64,000 bases of DNA from an uncultured Lachnospiraceae bacterium (GTDB lineage: Bacteria > Bacillota > Clostridia > Lachnospirales > Lachnospiraceae). The stretch is from NCBI GenBank assembly GCA_910579615.1, contig CAJTUA010000002.1:238059-302058 (forward strand), read 5' to 3'. Position 1 is the stretch's first letter, and every line of letters begins with the position of its first letter. This document shows, piece after piece, positions 8,695-18,579 of this stretch. Position numbers and translations under genes: made by a program. Below the pieces are notes generated by a model. The model worked only from the letters and a program-made list of their open reading frames with translations, was not told where the DNA came from and did not search any database.

Positions 8695-11193
8695 ATGGAT
8701 ACTGAACGGGGAAACCTGGAAATATTGTTTCAAAAGATACCATATTACCGTATATCCGACAGAAACTTAAAGCATGACTATAAAACGGTAAACCGACAAC
8801 TGTATTTTCAATATGCCAAGGATGTATTTGCCTTTAATTCGGAAGATGAAATAAGAAATAAATACATTTACCTTGCTCAGGTGGTAAAGAAGGGGAATGT
8901 TTTTTCCACGATTTTAGATTTTGCAAACAGAGTTCTGATATATGATGGTAATGAAATAAAATGCAGGATTGATGAAATGCTTCGTTGGAGGGAAATTTCT
9001 TTCCAGTTGGGACAAGATTTGTTTACATGTGCTTACTTGGCTGATAATGATGTGAAAAGGGGGAAGGATTCGGAATATTTTGCATGGATTCCTATCATAC
9101 GAAGTGATGATATGAGACTGCATAATATATTGAAGAAAGGTATTGCAGATAATCATTTTCATTTAAATGGCTCAACAAAGATATTTGAACTTAATTGGAT
9201 CTGTCTGATGAATATTATAGAGAACAGACAGCATGATTTTAAGAAAATCTCTAATACACTGCAGATGCGGCGTAAGGATACAACCGATTTCAAACAGCAA
9301 AGTTTTACTCTGTATGAAGAGTGTCAAGAAGCTGCATTTTGTAGAATATATCTTTTTTCACATATTAAAAAAGATGAATATTTGATGGAAAAGACAAAAC
9401 AAATATATGATTGGACGACTAAAGGAATAGATATTAGTACAATGCTTTCTGAGATTCAGGATATCATTACACTGGCGAAGCATATATATGGAGCAATTGT
9501 AGAAGATATGCATATTTTAGACTATGCTTTCGAAAAAAATATGTATTTAGAAAATAATAATAATTGTCGGTTGCTGTCGGGTGAAAGGAATTTTTTATAT
9601 GAGTGTTTTAAGGCAGTAATAACGGACCGGTTTAATGATACATTGAGCAATATATTTTATAGATATATATCTATCAGGACACAATTTAGGGGAGAATTGA
9701 TTCAGGTGAACAGGCAGGTTGGATTTGCAAATTTTAGCAATTATGAAGTGCGAAAAGAAGCTTTTATCGAAGGAATATATATGTATGAGAAAGAACTAGT
9801 TCGACTAGCCATAAATGAATCATTATCAAAGGATTATATGGAGTCTTTGGAGGCGCGGATATGTCCGAGTGAGACACCGTCGAAATTATATAAAAAAATC
9901 GTTAGAAATGAAAAATGGATAGATAAAGACTGTAATGATAGGCTTATATATGTTTTGCATTTCCCTAAAACAGAGGATACTGCTTTTGAAAACGGCAGAC
10001 CAAGACATTATAAACTGCGAAACTCTGTTCGAAAAAAATCAGAATGTATTGCGAGATTACTAATGAGTGGAACAAACATAAATAAAAGGATAAAAGGAAT
10101 TGATGCATGTGCGAACGAGATTAATTGCAGACCAGAAGTGTTTGCACAGAGTTTTAGATTCCTGTCAGATATTATGTTCGAAAGTGAGTATGTCAATAAT
10201 AATATGAGTCAGAAGATAACAACAAAACTTCATATGACATATCATGTGGGAGAAGATTTTTTGGATATAGTAGATGGAATTAGAGCAATTGACGAAGTTT
10301 TGCTTTTTTGCGGACTGGGCAGAGGAAGCAGAATTGGTCATGGTCTTGCACTTGGAATTGATCCTTATACATATTACTGCTATAAGGGAAAAACATTGGC
10401 AATGGAAAAGCAAAGGCTACTTGATAATATTGTCTGGCTTTTATGTAGAGCAGATGAATTTGACATTCATGTTGATAAAAGCCTGAGAACAGAATTGGAG
10501 AGTACATTTTATGGGTTATATAAAGAAATTTATGGTCATATCATAGACTATGACATATCTATGTTGGAATACTATCATAGTTGGAAATTGAGGGGAGACA
10601 AGCCGGAATTGTATTGGCTGTTTTCAGATGATATTGAGGGTGAAGTTAAAATAAATGATAAAGCTGCTGTTAAATACGAAAGATATGGATTTAACCATCA
10701 AATACGAAATATTGACAATACAAGGAAGATAGATAATATAAGAAAAATATACCATGCATATCATTATGATAAAAGGGTTAGAGAGTGTGGAAATGAAATA
10801 ACTATTCAAAAAGTGGACAGAAGATATGCTGATGTGGTAAAACAGCTTCAGGATAGCATCATTCATCAATTGGTTATGAATGGTATAGGCATAGAAACAA
10901 ATCCATCATCAAATTATCTTATAGGAACAATTATGAAATATGATGAACATCCTATATTAAGATTTAATTCTAGGAAACTGGAAAATAGGGAAAAGGATAT
11001 GTCTTTAAGTGTGTCAGTTAATACGGATGATCAGGGAGTGTTTGATACATTACTAGAAAATGAGTATGCACTTATGACATTGGCATTGAAAAAAGCAAAG
11101 GATGAAAATGGGCGATATAAATACGATATTGAAGATATTTATGAATGGATTGATTATGTTAGGAGTATGGGGATTGAACAAATCTTTAGGTGA
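8695..11193 (+). CDS. rdrB: RdrB-like adenosine deaminase of a RADAR system
   Basis: Large adenosine deaminase-fold protein (832 aa), far longer than metabolic adenosine deaminase (about 330-350 aa) and the right size for RdrB. All zinc/catalytic motifs are present: HFHLNGS (H154, H156), HVGED (H517, E520), SRIGHG (H549) and NTDD (D778, D779). Large insertions separate the first motif from the rest, as in RdrB. In the described system RdrB assembles into a shell and, with RdrA, deaminates adenosine to inosine in RNA during phage infection. The ATG follows AAGGAG at 8682. The reading frame is intact. No csx27 or SLATT-type accessory gene is visible next to it. Confidence 0.8.
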   Translation: MDTERGNLEILFQKIPYYRISDRNLKHDYKTVNRQLYFQYAKDVFAFNSEDEIRNKYIYLAQVVKKGNVFSTILDFANRVLIYDGNEIKCRIDEMLRWREISFQLGQDLFTCAYLADNDVKRGKDSEYFAWIPIIRSDDMRLHNILKKGIADNHFHLNGSTKIFELNWICLMNIIENRQHDFKKISNTLQMRRKDTTDFKQQSFTLYEECQEAAFCRIYLFSHIKKDEYLMEKTKQIYDWTTKGIDISTMLSEIQDIITLAKHIYGAIVEDMHILDYAFEKNMYLENNNNCRLLSGERNFLYECFKAVITDRFNDTLSNIFYRYISIRTQFRGELIQVNRQVGFANFSNYEVRKEAFIEGIYMYEKELVRLAINESLSKDYMESLEARICPSETPSKLYKKIVRNEKWIDKDCNDRLIYVLHFPKTEDTAFENGRPRHYKLRNSVRKKSECIARLLMSGTNINKRIKGIDACANEINCRPEVFAQSFRFLSDIMFESEYVNNNMSQKITTKLHMTYHVGEDFLDIVDGIRAIDEVLLFCGLGRGSRIGHGLALGIDPYTYYCYKGKTLAMEKQRLLDNIVWLLCRADEFDIHVDKSLRTELESTFYGLYKEIYGHIIDYDISMLEYYHSWKLRGDKPELYWLFSDDIEGEVKINDKAAVKYERYGFNHQIRNIDNTRKIDNIRKIYHAYHYDKRVRECGNEITIQKVDRRYADVVKQLQDSIIHQLVMNGIGIETNPSSNYLIGTIMKYDEHPILRFNSRKLENREKDMSLSVSVNTDDQGVFDTLLENEYALMTLALKKAKDENGRYKYDIEDIYEWIDYVRSMGIEQIFR

Positions 11194-11537
11194 AGTTTGA
11201 AAAGAGGTGCCGGAGAGAGCAGGTGTTGTAATGATTGTTAAAAAACTTAATGAGAAGGCAATCCTAATTCTTTGGCAACTTAGTTGTTGATTAAACGAGT
11301 TGAAGCAATTAGGGTTTAAAAGTCGATTTTTGAGTGGAACATGTCAAATAAAGATTTTCTTCGTACAATTACTTTTAGAACACATGAGATAAGTATTTTT
11401 AAGAATTGTATTTTTAAGAATTATAAAGAAAGCATTGTTTCTTTAGCATGGCGAAGTATATAAGCAGATATAAGAATCCCTAAAAGCATTTAAGTAGAAA
11501 CTGGCAAGAAAGGGTATTGAGAAAGCAGGTGACAAGT
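11194..11537 (+). other. Gene-poor spacer after rdrB
   Basis: 344 bases without a supportable gene. They are very AT-rich and contain the tandem 15-bp repeat listed separately. No clear terminator with a T-run was seen after rdrB. Confidence 0.5.
11393..11422 (+). repeat. Tandem 15-bp direct repeat
   Basis: Two exact adjacent copies of GTATTTTTAAGAATT lie in the spacer between rdrB and the broken AlbA_2 gene. Function unknown; it may be a replication-slippage product. Confidence 0.8.
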
Positions 11538-12790
11538 ATGTTGGAACATCAGATAATAGACTGGAAAGAATCATGGCATGAGGAGTTCTTAGAGTGGATT
11601 TGCGGATACGCCAATGCTTATGGTGGAACTCTTTATATTGGCAAGAATGACAATGGAGATACTGTTGGACTTAGCGATTAGGATAGGGAAAAACTATTGG
11701 AGTCTATTCCGAATAAAATTACAGATACGATGGGCATTGTAGCGGATGTCAATTTACTATACGAAAATGACTTGCAATACATTGAGATTATTATAGACAA
11801 GTACCCTTCCCTCATCAGCTATCATGGCAAATACTTTTACCGCTCTGGCAGCACTATGAGAACGATAACGGGAAAAGAACTGGATAAAGCAATCTTAAAA
11901 TCCCAGGGCAGAACATGGGACGGTATGCCGATACCCAAATTACAGGTAACGGATTTAAAGAGAGAGGCGATTGACCTATTTAAGGAAAAGGCTCTGAGAA
12001 GGCAAAGACTGACGGAAGAAGAAACAAGAGTTGATGATATCATACTGATGAAGAAGAGTATCTGATTAGAGCGGCAATGCTTGCCTTTTATAAAGATCCG
12101 GAGAAATGGGTTACAGGTTCTTATATCAAGATTGGTTATTTTGGCGATTCCGATTCTGATTTGAAATATCAGGATGAGGTGCATGGCTCTCTGATAGAAC
12201 AGATTGATAAAGCAGTTGACTTGGTTTACACGAAATATTTGAAAGCCCTGATTTATTATGAAGGGATTCAGAGGATTGAGCAGTTTATGTTTCCGCAGGA
12301 AGCATTTCGTGAGATATTGCTGAATGCGGTGGTTCACAAGGATTACAGTGCCTGCAACCCGATTCAGATTAGCGTATATGAGGATAAAATATATATCTGG
12401 AATCATGGAGAAATGCCGTCCGAGCTAGACTCAACGGAGAAACTGTTTGAAAAGCATTCTTCCAAGCCGTATAATCCTAAGCTAGCAAATGTTTTCTTTA
12501 AAAGCGGTATGATAGAGGCATGGGGCAGAGGGTTTGACAAAATCAGGGAGGCGTGCGCAAAGTATGATGGACGCCTGCCGGAATACAATGTCAGCGCATC
12601 TGGAATTATGGTGCTTTGTAAGGCGTGTGATAAGTATTTGGAATTGCTGCATGATGAACTACATCTTGTTCAAAGTGAACAAGATGATGAACAGGATATG
12701 AATTTAAGGAAAATGGAAATTCGCTACACGCGTGTAGCGAATTGGATAGAGTGGGGAATAAGTATGACAGAACATCGATTGAAAGGATAA
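11538..12790 (+). pseudogene. AlbA_2/Schlafen-type ATP-binding protein, broken
   Basis: The translation starts like an AlbA_2 (Schlafen-type) DNA-binding domain: DWKESWHEEFLEWICGYANA and then GGTLYIGKNDNG. It is interrupted by TAG at 11679, continues in the same frame to 12065, and then shifts frame near 12040-12060 (the +2 frame resumes with TDEEEYLIRAAMLAF). The C-terminal part carries an HATPase_c_4-like region (FREILLNAVVHKDY, then GRGFDKIREAC). Two independent lesions make it a pseudogene of an originally roughly 415-aa protein. Members of this family act as regulators or defence-associated ATPases; no specific role can be given. Confidence 0.75.
12718..12743. repeat. Perfect 26-bp palindrome
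   Basis: An uninterrupted inverted repeat centred at 12730.5 with core CGCTACACGCGTGTAGCG, flanked by AATT on each side. It lies near the 3' end of the AlbA_2 pseudogene reading frame. There is no T-run, so it is not a standard terminator; it could be an operator or a cruciform site. Confidence 0.85.
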
Positions 12791-12830
12791 CCAAACCGTA
12801 TCAAAATGATGCGGTTTGGTAAGAAAAACA
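12790..12830 (+). terminator. Hairpin after AlbA_2 pseudogene
   Basis: Stem ACCAAACCG (12790-12798) pairs with CGGTTTGGT (12822-12830). The following bases are A-rich rather than T-rich, so it is a weak terminator candidate at best. Confidence 0.35.
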
Positions 12831-12918
12831 ACGAAAAAAGGACTTGCAACGAACTGAAAAAAGAACCCAAGTGATAAAATAAACATAACAAATTTTATTT
12901 TAACGGAGAGAAGCAACA

Positions 12919-13530
12919 ATGAATATTACAGTATCCAGACTGAATCGCAACATGACACAGGAATATATTGATTTTTTTGATAAAAGAGCATTTTCAGACG
13001 GAAGTGCAGAAAAAGGATGTTATTGTGTATGGCATCATTGGACAGAGCAACATGAACTTAAACGTAGTTTGATGCCAGAAAATGAAAGACAATATTGTAA
13101 AAGGAATTATGCAAAAGAACTTATACAAAATGGTACATTGAATGGGTTTGTGGCGTTTTGCGATAATCAAATTGTTGGTTTTTGCAATTCAGATACAAAA
13201 GAGAATTATTTCAGGATGAGCAGAGAAAATTATCCAAATAGTTGGCAGGCTTTCAATGAGAATGATAAAATACTTTCTATTGTATGCTTTATTGTTGAAC
13301 CCGATATGCGCAGGAATGGGATTGCAAAAGCAATGTTAAATTATGCTTGTCAATATGCAGAGGAAAATGGATATGACTATGTAGAGGGGTATCCAGTCAA
13401 AGGAGAATTTAAGATAAATGATTGTGGCGGTTCTGTCTCAATGTATATTAGCCAGGGGTTTGAAATTATTGATATTCCCAATGGCATTATTGCAAGAAAG
13501 AAAATGAAAGCGATAGGAGACACATTATGA
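12919..13530 (+). CDS. GNAT family N-acetyltransferase
   Basis: 203-aa acetyltransferase. The acetyl-CoA binding signature is VEPDMRRNGIAKAML (about residues 127-141), preceded by the strand ILSIVCFI. The N-terminal third holds a Cys/Trp-rich segment (GCYCVWHHWTEQ). The substrate is unknown. An ACGGAGAG site precedes the ATG. It overlaps the next gene by four bases (ATGA), and the helicase gene follows 10 nt after that, so the three form one transcription unit. Confidence 0.85.
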   Translation: MNITVSRLNRNMTQEYIDFFDKRAFSDGSAEKGCYCVWHHWTEQHELKRSLMPENERQYCKRNYAKELIQNGTLNGFVAFCDNQIVGFCNSDTKENYFRMSRENYPNSWQAFNENDKILSIVCFIVEPDMRRNGIAKAMLNYACQYAEENGYDYVEGYPVKGEFKINDCGGSVSMYISQGFEIIDIPNGIIARKKMKAIGDTL

Positions 13531-14123
13531 CGAGAGTGTATTTCGTGCGTCATGCACAACCGGAGCATGATTGGAAAGAAGACAGAACAAGACCATTAAC
13601 GGAAGAGGGGAAGAAAGATTCTGCAGTTGTATTGGAATTTTTGAAGGACAAGAAAATAGATGTGTTTTATTGTAGTACATACAAGCGCAGCAAGGATACT
13701 ATAGCAGATGCAGCTGCTTTTTTTGGAAAAGAAATCATAACAGACGAGAGATTAAGAGAGCGTGAAAAAGGTCCGGATGGCAATAACCGTGGAATGTTCC
13801 AGAAACGTTGGGCTGACCATGATTATCATGAAGATGGTGGAGAATCCATTGCCATGGTTCAAAAACGTAATATGGAAGCGCTGAACGAAATTTTATCAGA
13901 TAATGCGGATAAAGAGATTGTTATAGGAACTCATGGAACTGCCCTTAGCACCATATTGAATTTTTATGATAATAGCTTTGGGTATAAAGATTTCCATAGG
14001 ATTTTAAATTGGATGCCATATATTATTGAGCTGGACTTTGAAAGTAATAAGTTTGTTGGCAAGCACGAGCATTGTCATGCAGAGAAGGAATTCAAGGGCG
14101 GGCAGAGTGCAGATAAGAAGTAG
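13527..14123 (+). CDS. Histidine phosphatase family protein (phosphoglycerate mutase-like)
   Basis: 198-aa branched-type histidine phosphatase. The catalytic RHA motif is near the N-terminus (VYFVRHAQPEHDW, nucleophile H9) and the second histidine is in IGTHGTALS (H136). The CSTYKRSKDT segment supplies the usual arginine. The substrate cannot be told. The start overlaps the GNAT stop, which implies translational coupling. Confidence 0.88.
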   Translation: MTRVYFVRHAQPEHDWKEDRTRPLTEEGKKDSAVVLEFLKDKKIDVFYCSTYKRSKDTIADAAAFFGKEIITDERLREREKGPDGNNRGMFQKRWADHDYHEDGGESIAMVQKRNMEALNEILSDNADKEIVIGTHGTALSTILNFYDNSFGYKDFHRILNWMPYIIELDFESNKFVGKHEHCHAEKEFKGGQSADKK

Positions 14124-14133
14124 TGAGGAACGG

Positions 14134-16863
14134 ATGAATATAAGATACAATATGGTTATTATTAAAGGTGAAATAAAGACACCTGATATAATTTCGTGTA
14201 TGTATAATCCAGACACGAAAAAGATGGATGTTAAATTTAATAATGGAAAAACATATTCATATGCTTATTCAAATGTAGAATGGTTAAAAGACCCTCAGGT
14301 TTTGAATCCTAACATGTATCGTATTAGCAGGGACGGACGGGAGTTCTTTGATATTAGGGCGCTCCATGTATTTGAAGGTAAATATGAGTCTTATTTGCAT
14401 ATTTGTTTTGGTGATGGCAGTGAAAGGGACTATCGCCGGAGTGAGTTAAATATTGAAGAGTCCTGTCTTACCCAAAGCCAGTCATCAAATGTATTTGAAT
14501 ACATAAAACAAATTGCGGGTTTGAGTGACATTAAGAATAAAGAGACTAACGAGAGATTGTTGGCTAAGAGATTTGAAAAGATATCTTTTGTAAGTAATGA
14601 TGTGGCATTAGCTAAGTATTTAAATCCATCTTCATTGCATGGTGGAACCAGGGGACGTGAATATACACCAATTTTCCCATTTGGATGTAATAATAGTCAG
14701 TACAAGGCTGTAAAAAATGCCATGGAGAATCAAATTAGTGTTATACAGGGTCCGCCCGGAACGGGAAAAACACAGACGATATTAAATATCATTGCCAATA
14801 TATTAATGCAGGGAAAAACAGTACAAATAGTATCTAATAATAATTCGGCAACGGAAAATGTATATGAGAAATTATCTTCTGCAAAATATAATTTGGGTTT
14901 TATCGTGGCAGCATTAGGAAGTTCAAAAAATAAGAAGCTATTCGTTGAGCATCAGGACACAAATTATCCGGATTTTTCGTCATGGAAAATAGAAGAAAAT
15001 GCAAGTGATTTGCAGAAGAGAATAGCAGAGCAATCCAGTCAGTTGAAAACTGTTTTTGATAAACAGGAGAAACTGGCATGTTTAAGGCAGGAACTTTCTC
15101 AATTAGTTACAGAACAGGAATACTTTAATCAATATGTTGAAGAATTAGATGTTAATACGGAAAGCATAAAGTCTAAGAAAAAATTGTCTTCCAGATATTG
15201 GATGGCATTGTGGCAGGAAAACCAGTTGACCTTGGAAGAGAAAAAGGCAATCGGATTTTGGTTTAAGATAAAGGCTTTTTTAAGATATGGAATAACAGAT
15301 TGGAAATTTTATAAGCAAGATATTTTAAAGATAATTACAACTTTTCAAGCCATGTATTATCACGCCAGGCAGGTGGAGTTGTCTGCGGAGATTGCAGATA
15401 TTGAAAAGTATTTAAATAGTGTTAATAAGGATTTGCTTGAGGATTTCTGCAATCAGTCAATGATTGTGCTAAGAGATAAATTGGCAAGAAAATATGAAGC
15501 TAATAGCAGTAGAAAGATTTTTAGTGAAGATCATTTATGGAAAGAGCCATACGATGTTTTGGCTGAGTATCCGGTTATATTAAGTACAACGTTTTCATCA
15601 AGAAACAGCCTGAATTCAGATGTAGTTTACGATTATCTTATCATGGATGAGGCATCACAGGTAGATATTGCGACTGGTGCGTTGGCACTTTCCTGTGCAA
15701 GGAATGTTGTTATTGTGGGCGATACCAAGCAGCTTCCTAATGTTGTTAACGATAATATGAAAGACAAAGCAAAAGTTATATTTGATTCCTTTAATGTGAA
15801 TGAAGGATATCAGTATACAAAGAGCTTTCTGCAATCTGTTTTGGATGTCATGCCAAATGTAACACAGACATTATTACGGGAACATTATAGATGCCACCCT
15901 AAAATAATTAATTTCTGCAACCAGAAATTCTATCGTGGGGAGTTGATTATAATGACTACGGATAAGGGCGAAGAAAATGTTTTATCGGTGGTAAAAACGG
16001 TTGCAGGAAATCATGAGCGTAACCATTATAGTCAACGTCAGATAGATGTTATTAAAAATGAGATTATACCTAAACATGCTTTTAATCCGGAAGAGACTGG
16101 AATTATCGCACCGTACAAAAATCAGGCAGAAGCATTGGGCAGGGAGATAACAGATATTGATGCTGCTACAGTGCATAAGTTCCAAGGCAAGGAAAAAGAG
16201 AATATTATTATATCCACTGTAGATGATGAAATATCAGATTTTGCAGATGACCCATATTTAATCAATGTTGCCGTATCAAGGGCGAAAAAGAAATTGATAT
16301 TGGTTGTAACCGGAAATGAGCAATCAAAGGAACGAAATATTACGGATTTAATAGATTACATTCAATATAATAATTTCGAGGTGACAGAGAGTAAAATACA
16401 TTCTATTTTTGACTATCTTTATAAACAGTATACCAAAGAAAGAATGGTGTATTTGCAGAAGCATAAAAAAATATCAGAATATGATTCGGAGAATCTGATG
16501 TATTCATTGATAAAGGAAATTATTGCCGATAACAAGTATTCAAGCTTGGATGTTGTTTGCCATTTTCCGTTGAATATGCTGATCCGAAATCAGGAATTAT
16601 TAAATGAACGGGAATGTCAGTATATAAGGAATTCGGCGACACATTTGGATTTTCTGATTTATAACACAGTTGGTAAAAAGCTCGTGTTGGCGATTGAAGT
16701 TGATGGATATGAATACCATAAAAAGGGTACTGTACAGGCTTCAAGAGATTTGTTAAAAAATCATATAATGGAACTGTATGAAATTCCATTGCTGAGGTTT
16801 AAGACAAATGGCAGTGCCGAAAGAGAAAAGATTATAGAAATGTTGGATAAGTTGGTTGGATAA
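14134..16863 (+). CDS. SF1 (Upf1-like) helicase with C-terminal DUF2726-like nuclease domain
   Basis: 909-aa protein. The start at 14134 is chosen because GAGGAA lies 4-9 nt upstream; a longer reading from 14026 would run inside the preceding gene. A WYL/KTSC-like N-terminal strand region is followed by Walker A QGPPGTGKTQT (about residue 205), a helical insertion (about 290-470), motif II DEASQ (about 505), GDTKQLP, EHYRCHP (about 585), HKFQGKEKE (about 680) and VAVSRAKKK (about 708). The C-terminus (about 790-909) has HLDFLIY...AIEVDGYEYH, a DUF2726/PD-(D/E)xK-like pattern. Helicase-nuclease fusions of this type are frequent in phage defence islands. The role here is inferred. Confidence 0.8.
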   Translation: MNIRYNMVIIKGEIKTPDIISCMYNPDTKKMDVKFNNGKTYSYAYSNVEWLKDPQVLNPNMYRISRDGREFFDIRALHVFEGKYESYLHICFGDGSERDYRRSELNIEESCLTQSQSSNVFEYIKQIAGLSDIKNKETNERLLAKRFEKISFVSNDVALAKYLNPSSLHGGTRGREYTPIFPFGCNNSQYKAVKNAMENQISVIQGPPGTGKTQTILNIIANILMQGKTVQIVSNNNSATENVYEKLSSAKYNLGFIVAALGSSKNKKLFVEHQDTNYPDFSSWKIEENASDLQKRIAEQSSQLKTVFDKQEKLACLRQELSQLVTEQEYFNQYVEELDVNTESIKSKKKLSSRYWMALWQENQLTLEEKKAIGFWFKIKAFLRYGITDWKFYKQDILKIITTFQAMYYHARQVELSAEIADIEKYLNSVNKDLLEDFCNQSMIVLRDKLARKYEANSSRKIFSEDHLWKEPYDVLAEYPVILSTTFSSRNSLNSDVVYDYLIMDEASQVDIATGALALSCARNVVIVGDTKQLPNVVNDNMKDKAKVIFDSFNVNEGYQYTKSFLQSVLDVMPNVTQTLLREHYRCHPKIINFCNQKFYRGELIIMTTDKGEENVLSVVKTVAGNHERNHYSQRQIDVIKNEIIPKHAFNPEETGIIAPYKNQAEALGREITDIDAATVHKFQGKEKENIIISTVDDEISDFADDPYLINVAVSRAKKKLILVVTGNEQSKERNITDLIDYIQYNNFEVTESKIHSIFDYLYKQYTKERMVYLQKHKKISEYDSENLMYSLIKEIIADNKYSSLDVVCHFPLNMLIRNQELLNERECQYIRNSATHLDFLIYNTVGKKLVLAIEVDGYEYHKKGTVQASRDLLKNHIMELYEIPLLRFKTNGSAEREKIIEMLDKLVG

Positions 16864-17091
16864 CGAGAAAAAATGAAATGGGAGATGCTATTATAAATAT
16901 GAATTAAAAGGGACTTCATAAACCTTAAAAACGAGGAAACTCAAATAAAAAAATACTTGCAAGTCATACATAGATATGGTATGCTTTGAATGAAATAAAA
17001 CTGTAATGAGTTTTAGCTTTAGGCGGAAGCTCTTGGGATACCGCAGGCGGGATGGATTTCCGCCATTTCTGATATTTAGAGGAAAATAACA

Positions 17092-18579
17092 ATGCTAAAC
17101 AAAATTATCGCCCAAACAACTCAATACATTACCGATATGCCAAAACAGCAGCGCAAACAATATGGTCAGTTTTTCACCAGTGAAGAGACAGCCCGTTTCA
17201 TGGCAACGTTGTATACCATTCCGACGGACATGACCAAAATCAGTCTCCTCGACCCTGGTGCGGGGTCGGGTATACTTTCCTGCGCTTTTCTTGAACATTT
17301 GGAACAATTCCCATCCGTTCAGGAAGTTAATTTAACTTGCTACGAAAACGATAGGAATGTCTTGCCAATATTGCATTCCAACCTTTCGTATTGCCAAGCT
17401 CACTCCACAAAAAAACTCACTTTTAACATATTGCCAGACAACTATATTTTAAGCCAATCCCTGGACTTTAATCACCTGATAGGCAGTAATCCTAACCCGC
17501 AAAAATATGATTTTGTGATTGGTAACCCACCATATATGAAAATCCCGAAGGACGCGCCAGAAGCAACTTCCATGCCGGAAATCTGTTATGGTGCGCCGAA
17601 CTTGTATTTCATATTTGCGGCAATGAGCCTTTTTAACTTGAAAGAAAATGGTGAGATGGTCTATGTTATCCCGCGTTCATGGACATCGGGAGCCTATTTC
17701 AAACGTTTCCGCGAGTATTTTCTTACGGAGGGAAAGCTGGAACATATTCACCTTTTTGTAAGTCGGAATAAAGTATTTGACAAAGAGAATGTTTTGCAGG
17801 AAACAATTATTATTAAAATTAAAAAGGCAAAGAATACGCCAAATGAAGTTATAATTACCTCATCAAATTCCAATCTTGATTTTGGCGATGTGACTTCGTT
17901 AGCTGTGCCTTATAATTTAGTTGTGTCTGGCTCAGATTATTATGTATATCTTATGACGAATAAAAATGAGGTTCAGGTTTTGGAAAGGCTGCATAATTTT
18001 GAAAAGACCTTGCCGGACCTTGGTCTTAAAATGAAAACAGGTCTGACGGTTGATTTCCGTAATCGTGAGCTGTTGCGTGATAATGAAGAGGAGGGCGCAA
18101 TCCCACTTTTTTATTCACAGCATATCAGGCAGGGGATGGTGCGCTTCCCGGTACAGAGAGAGCATGAATACATCGTTACACAACAAAACGGGCTGATGCA
18201 GGAAAATAAAAATTATCTGTTCGTGAAGCGATTTACTGCAAAAGAGGAATCAAGAAGATTACAATGTGGAATATATTTAGCAAAAGATTATCCACAGTAT
18301 GCGAAAATAAGTACACAAAATAAAATAAATTTTATTGATGGGTTAACTACAAAAATATCCGAGTGCTTAGTCTATGGATTGTATGTGCTGTTTAATTCGA
18401 CATTATATGATGAATACTATCGCATTTTAAACGGTTCTACACAGGTAAATTCGACAGAGATAAATGCGATGCCAGTCCCTGATTTGGAATGCATTCAGGA
18501 AATGGGGCAAAAGCTTATGGGAAGTGGCGATTTATCAGTAGGCAATTGCAATAAAATATTGGAGGGATATTGTGGGTAG
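17092..18579 (+). CDS. BsuBI/PstI-type adenine-N6 DNA methyltransferase
   Basis: 495-aa N6-adenine methyltransferase of a type II system. The SAM site is DPGAGSG (D54-G60), the catalytic motif is NPPY (N145-Y148), and the region QQRKQYGQFFTSEETARFM is typical of the Eco57I/BsuBI group. It overlaps the nuclease gene by 8 bases, the classic arrangement of a BsuBI/PstI pair, so it should protect the site that its partner cuts. The 228-nt leader contains an inverted repeat (GGCGGAA at 17022-17028 with TTCCGCC at 17058-17064) that might regulate the pair; no separate controller gene is present. Confidence 0.92.
   Translation: MLNKIIAQTTQYITDMPKQQRKQYGQFFTSEETARFMATLYTIPTDMTKISLLDPGAGSGILSCAFLEHLEQFPSVQEVNLTCYENDRNVLPILHSNLSYCQAHSTKKLTFNILPDNYILSQSLDFNHLIGSNPNPQKYDFVIGNPPYMKIPKDAPEATSMPEICYGAPNLYFIFAAMSLFNLKENGEMVYVIPRSWTSGAYFKRFREYFLTEGKLEHIHLFVSRNKVFDKENVLQETIIIKIKKAKNTPNEVIITSSNSNLDFGDVTSLAVPYNLVVSGSDYYVYLMTNKNEVQVLERLHNFEKTLPDLGLKMKTGLTVDFRNRELLRDNEEEGAIPLFYSQHIRQGMVRFPVQREHEYIVTQQNGLMQENKNYLFVKRFTAKEESRRLQCGIYLAKDYPQYAKISTQNKINFIDGLTTKISECLVYGLYVLFNSTLYDEYYRILNGSTQVNSTEINAMPVPDLECIQEMGQKLMGSGDLSVGNCNKILEGYCG

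Noticed and set aside
11226..11290. A 19-codon frame after rdrB as a RADAR accessory gene
   Set aside because: Too short and without membrane or family features of csx27 or SLATT-type partners.
14026..14133. Longer N-terminus for the SF1 helicase
   Set aside because: It would lie inside the histidine phosphatase gene; GAGGAA before 14134 gives a normal start.
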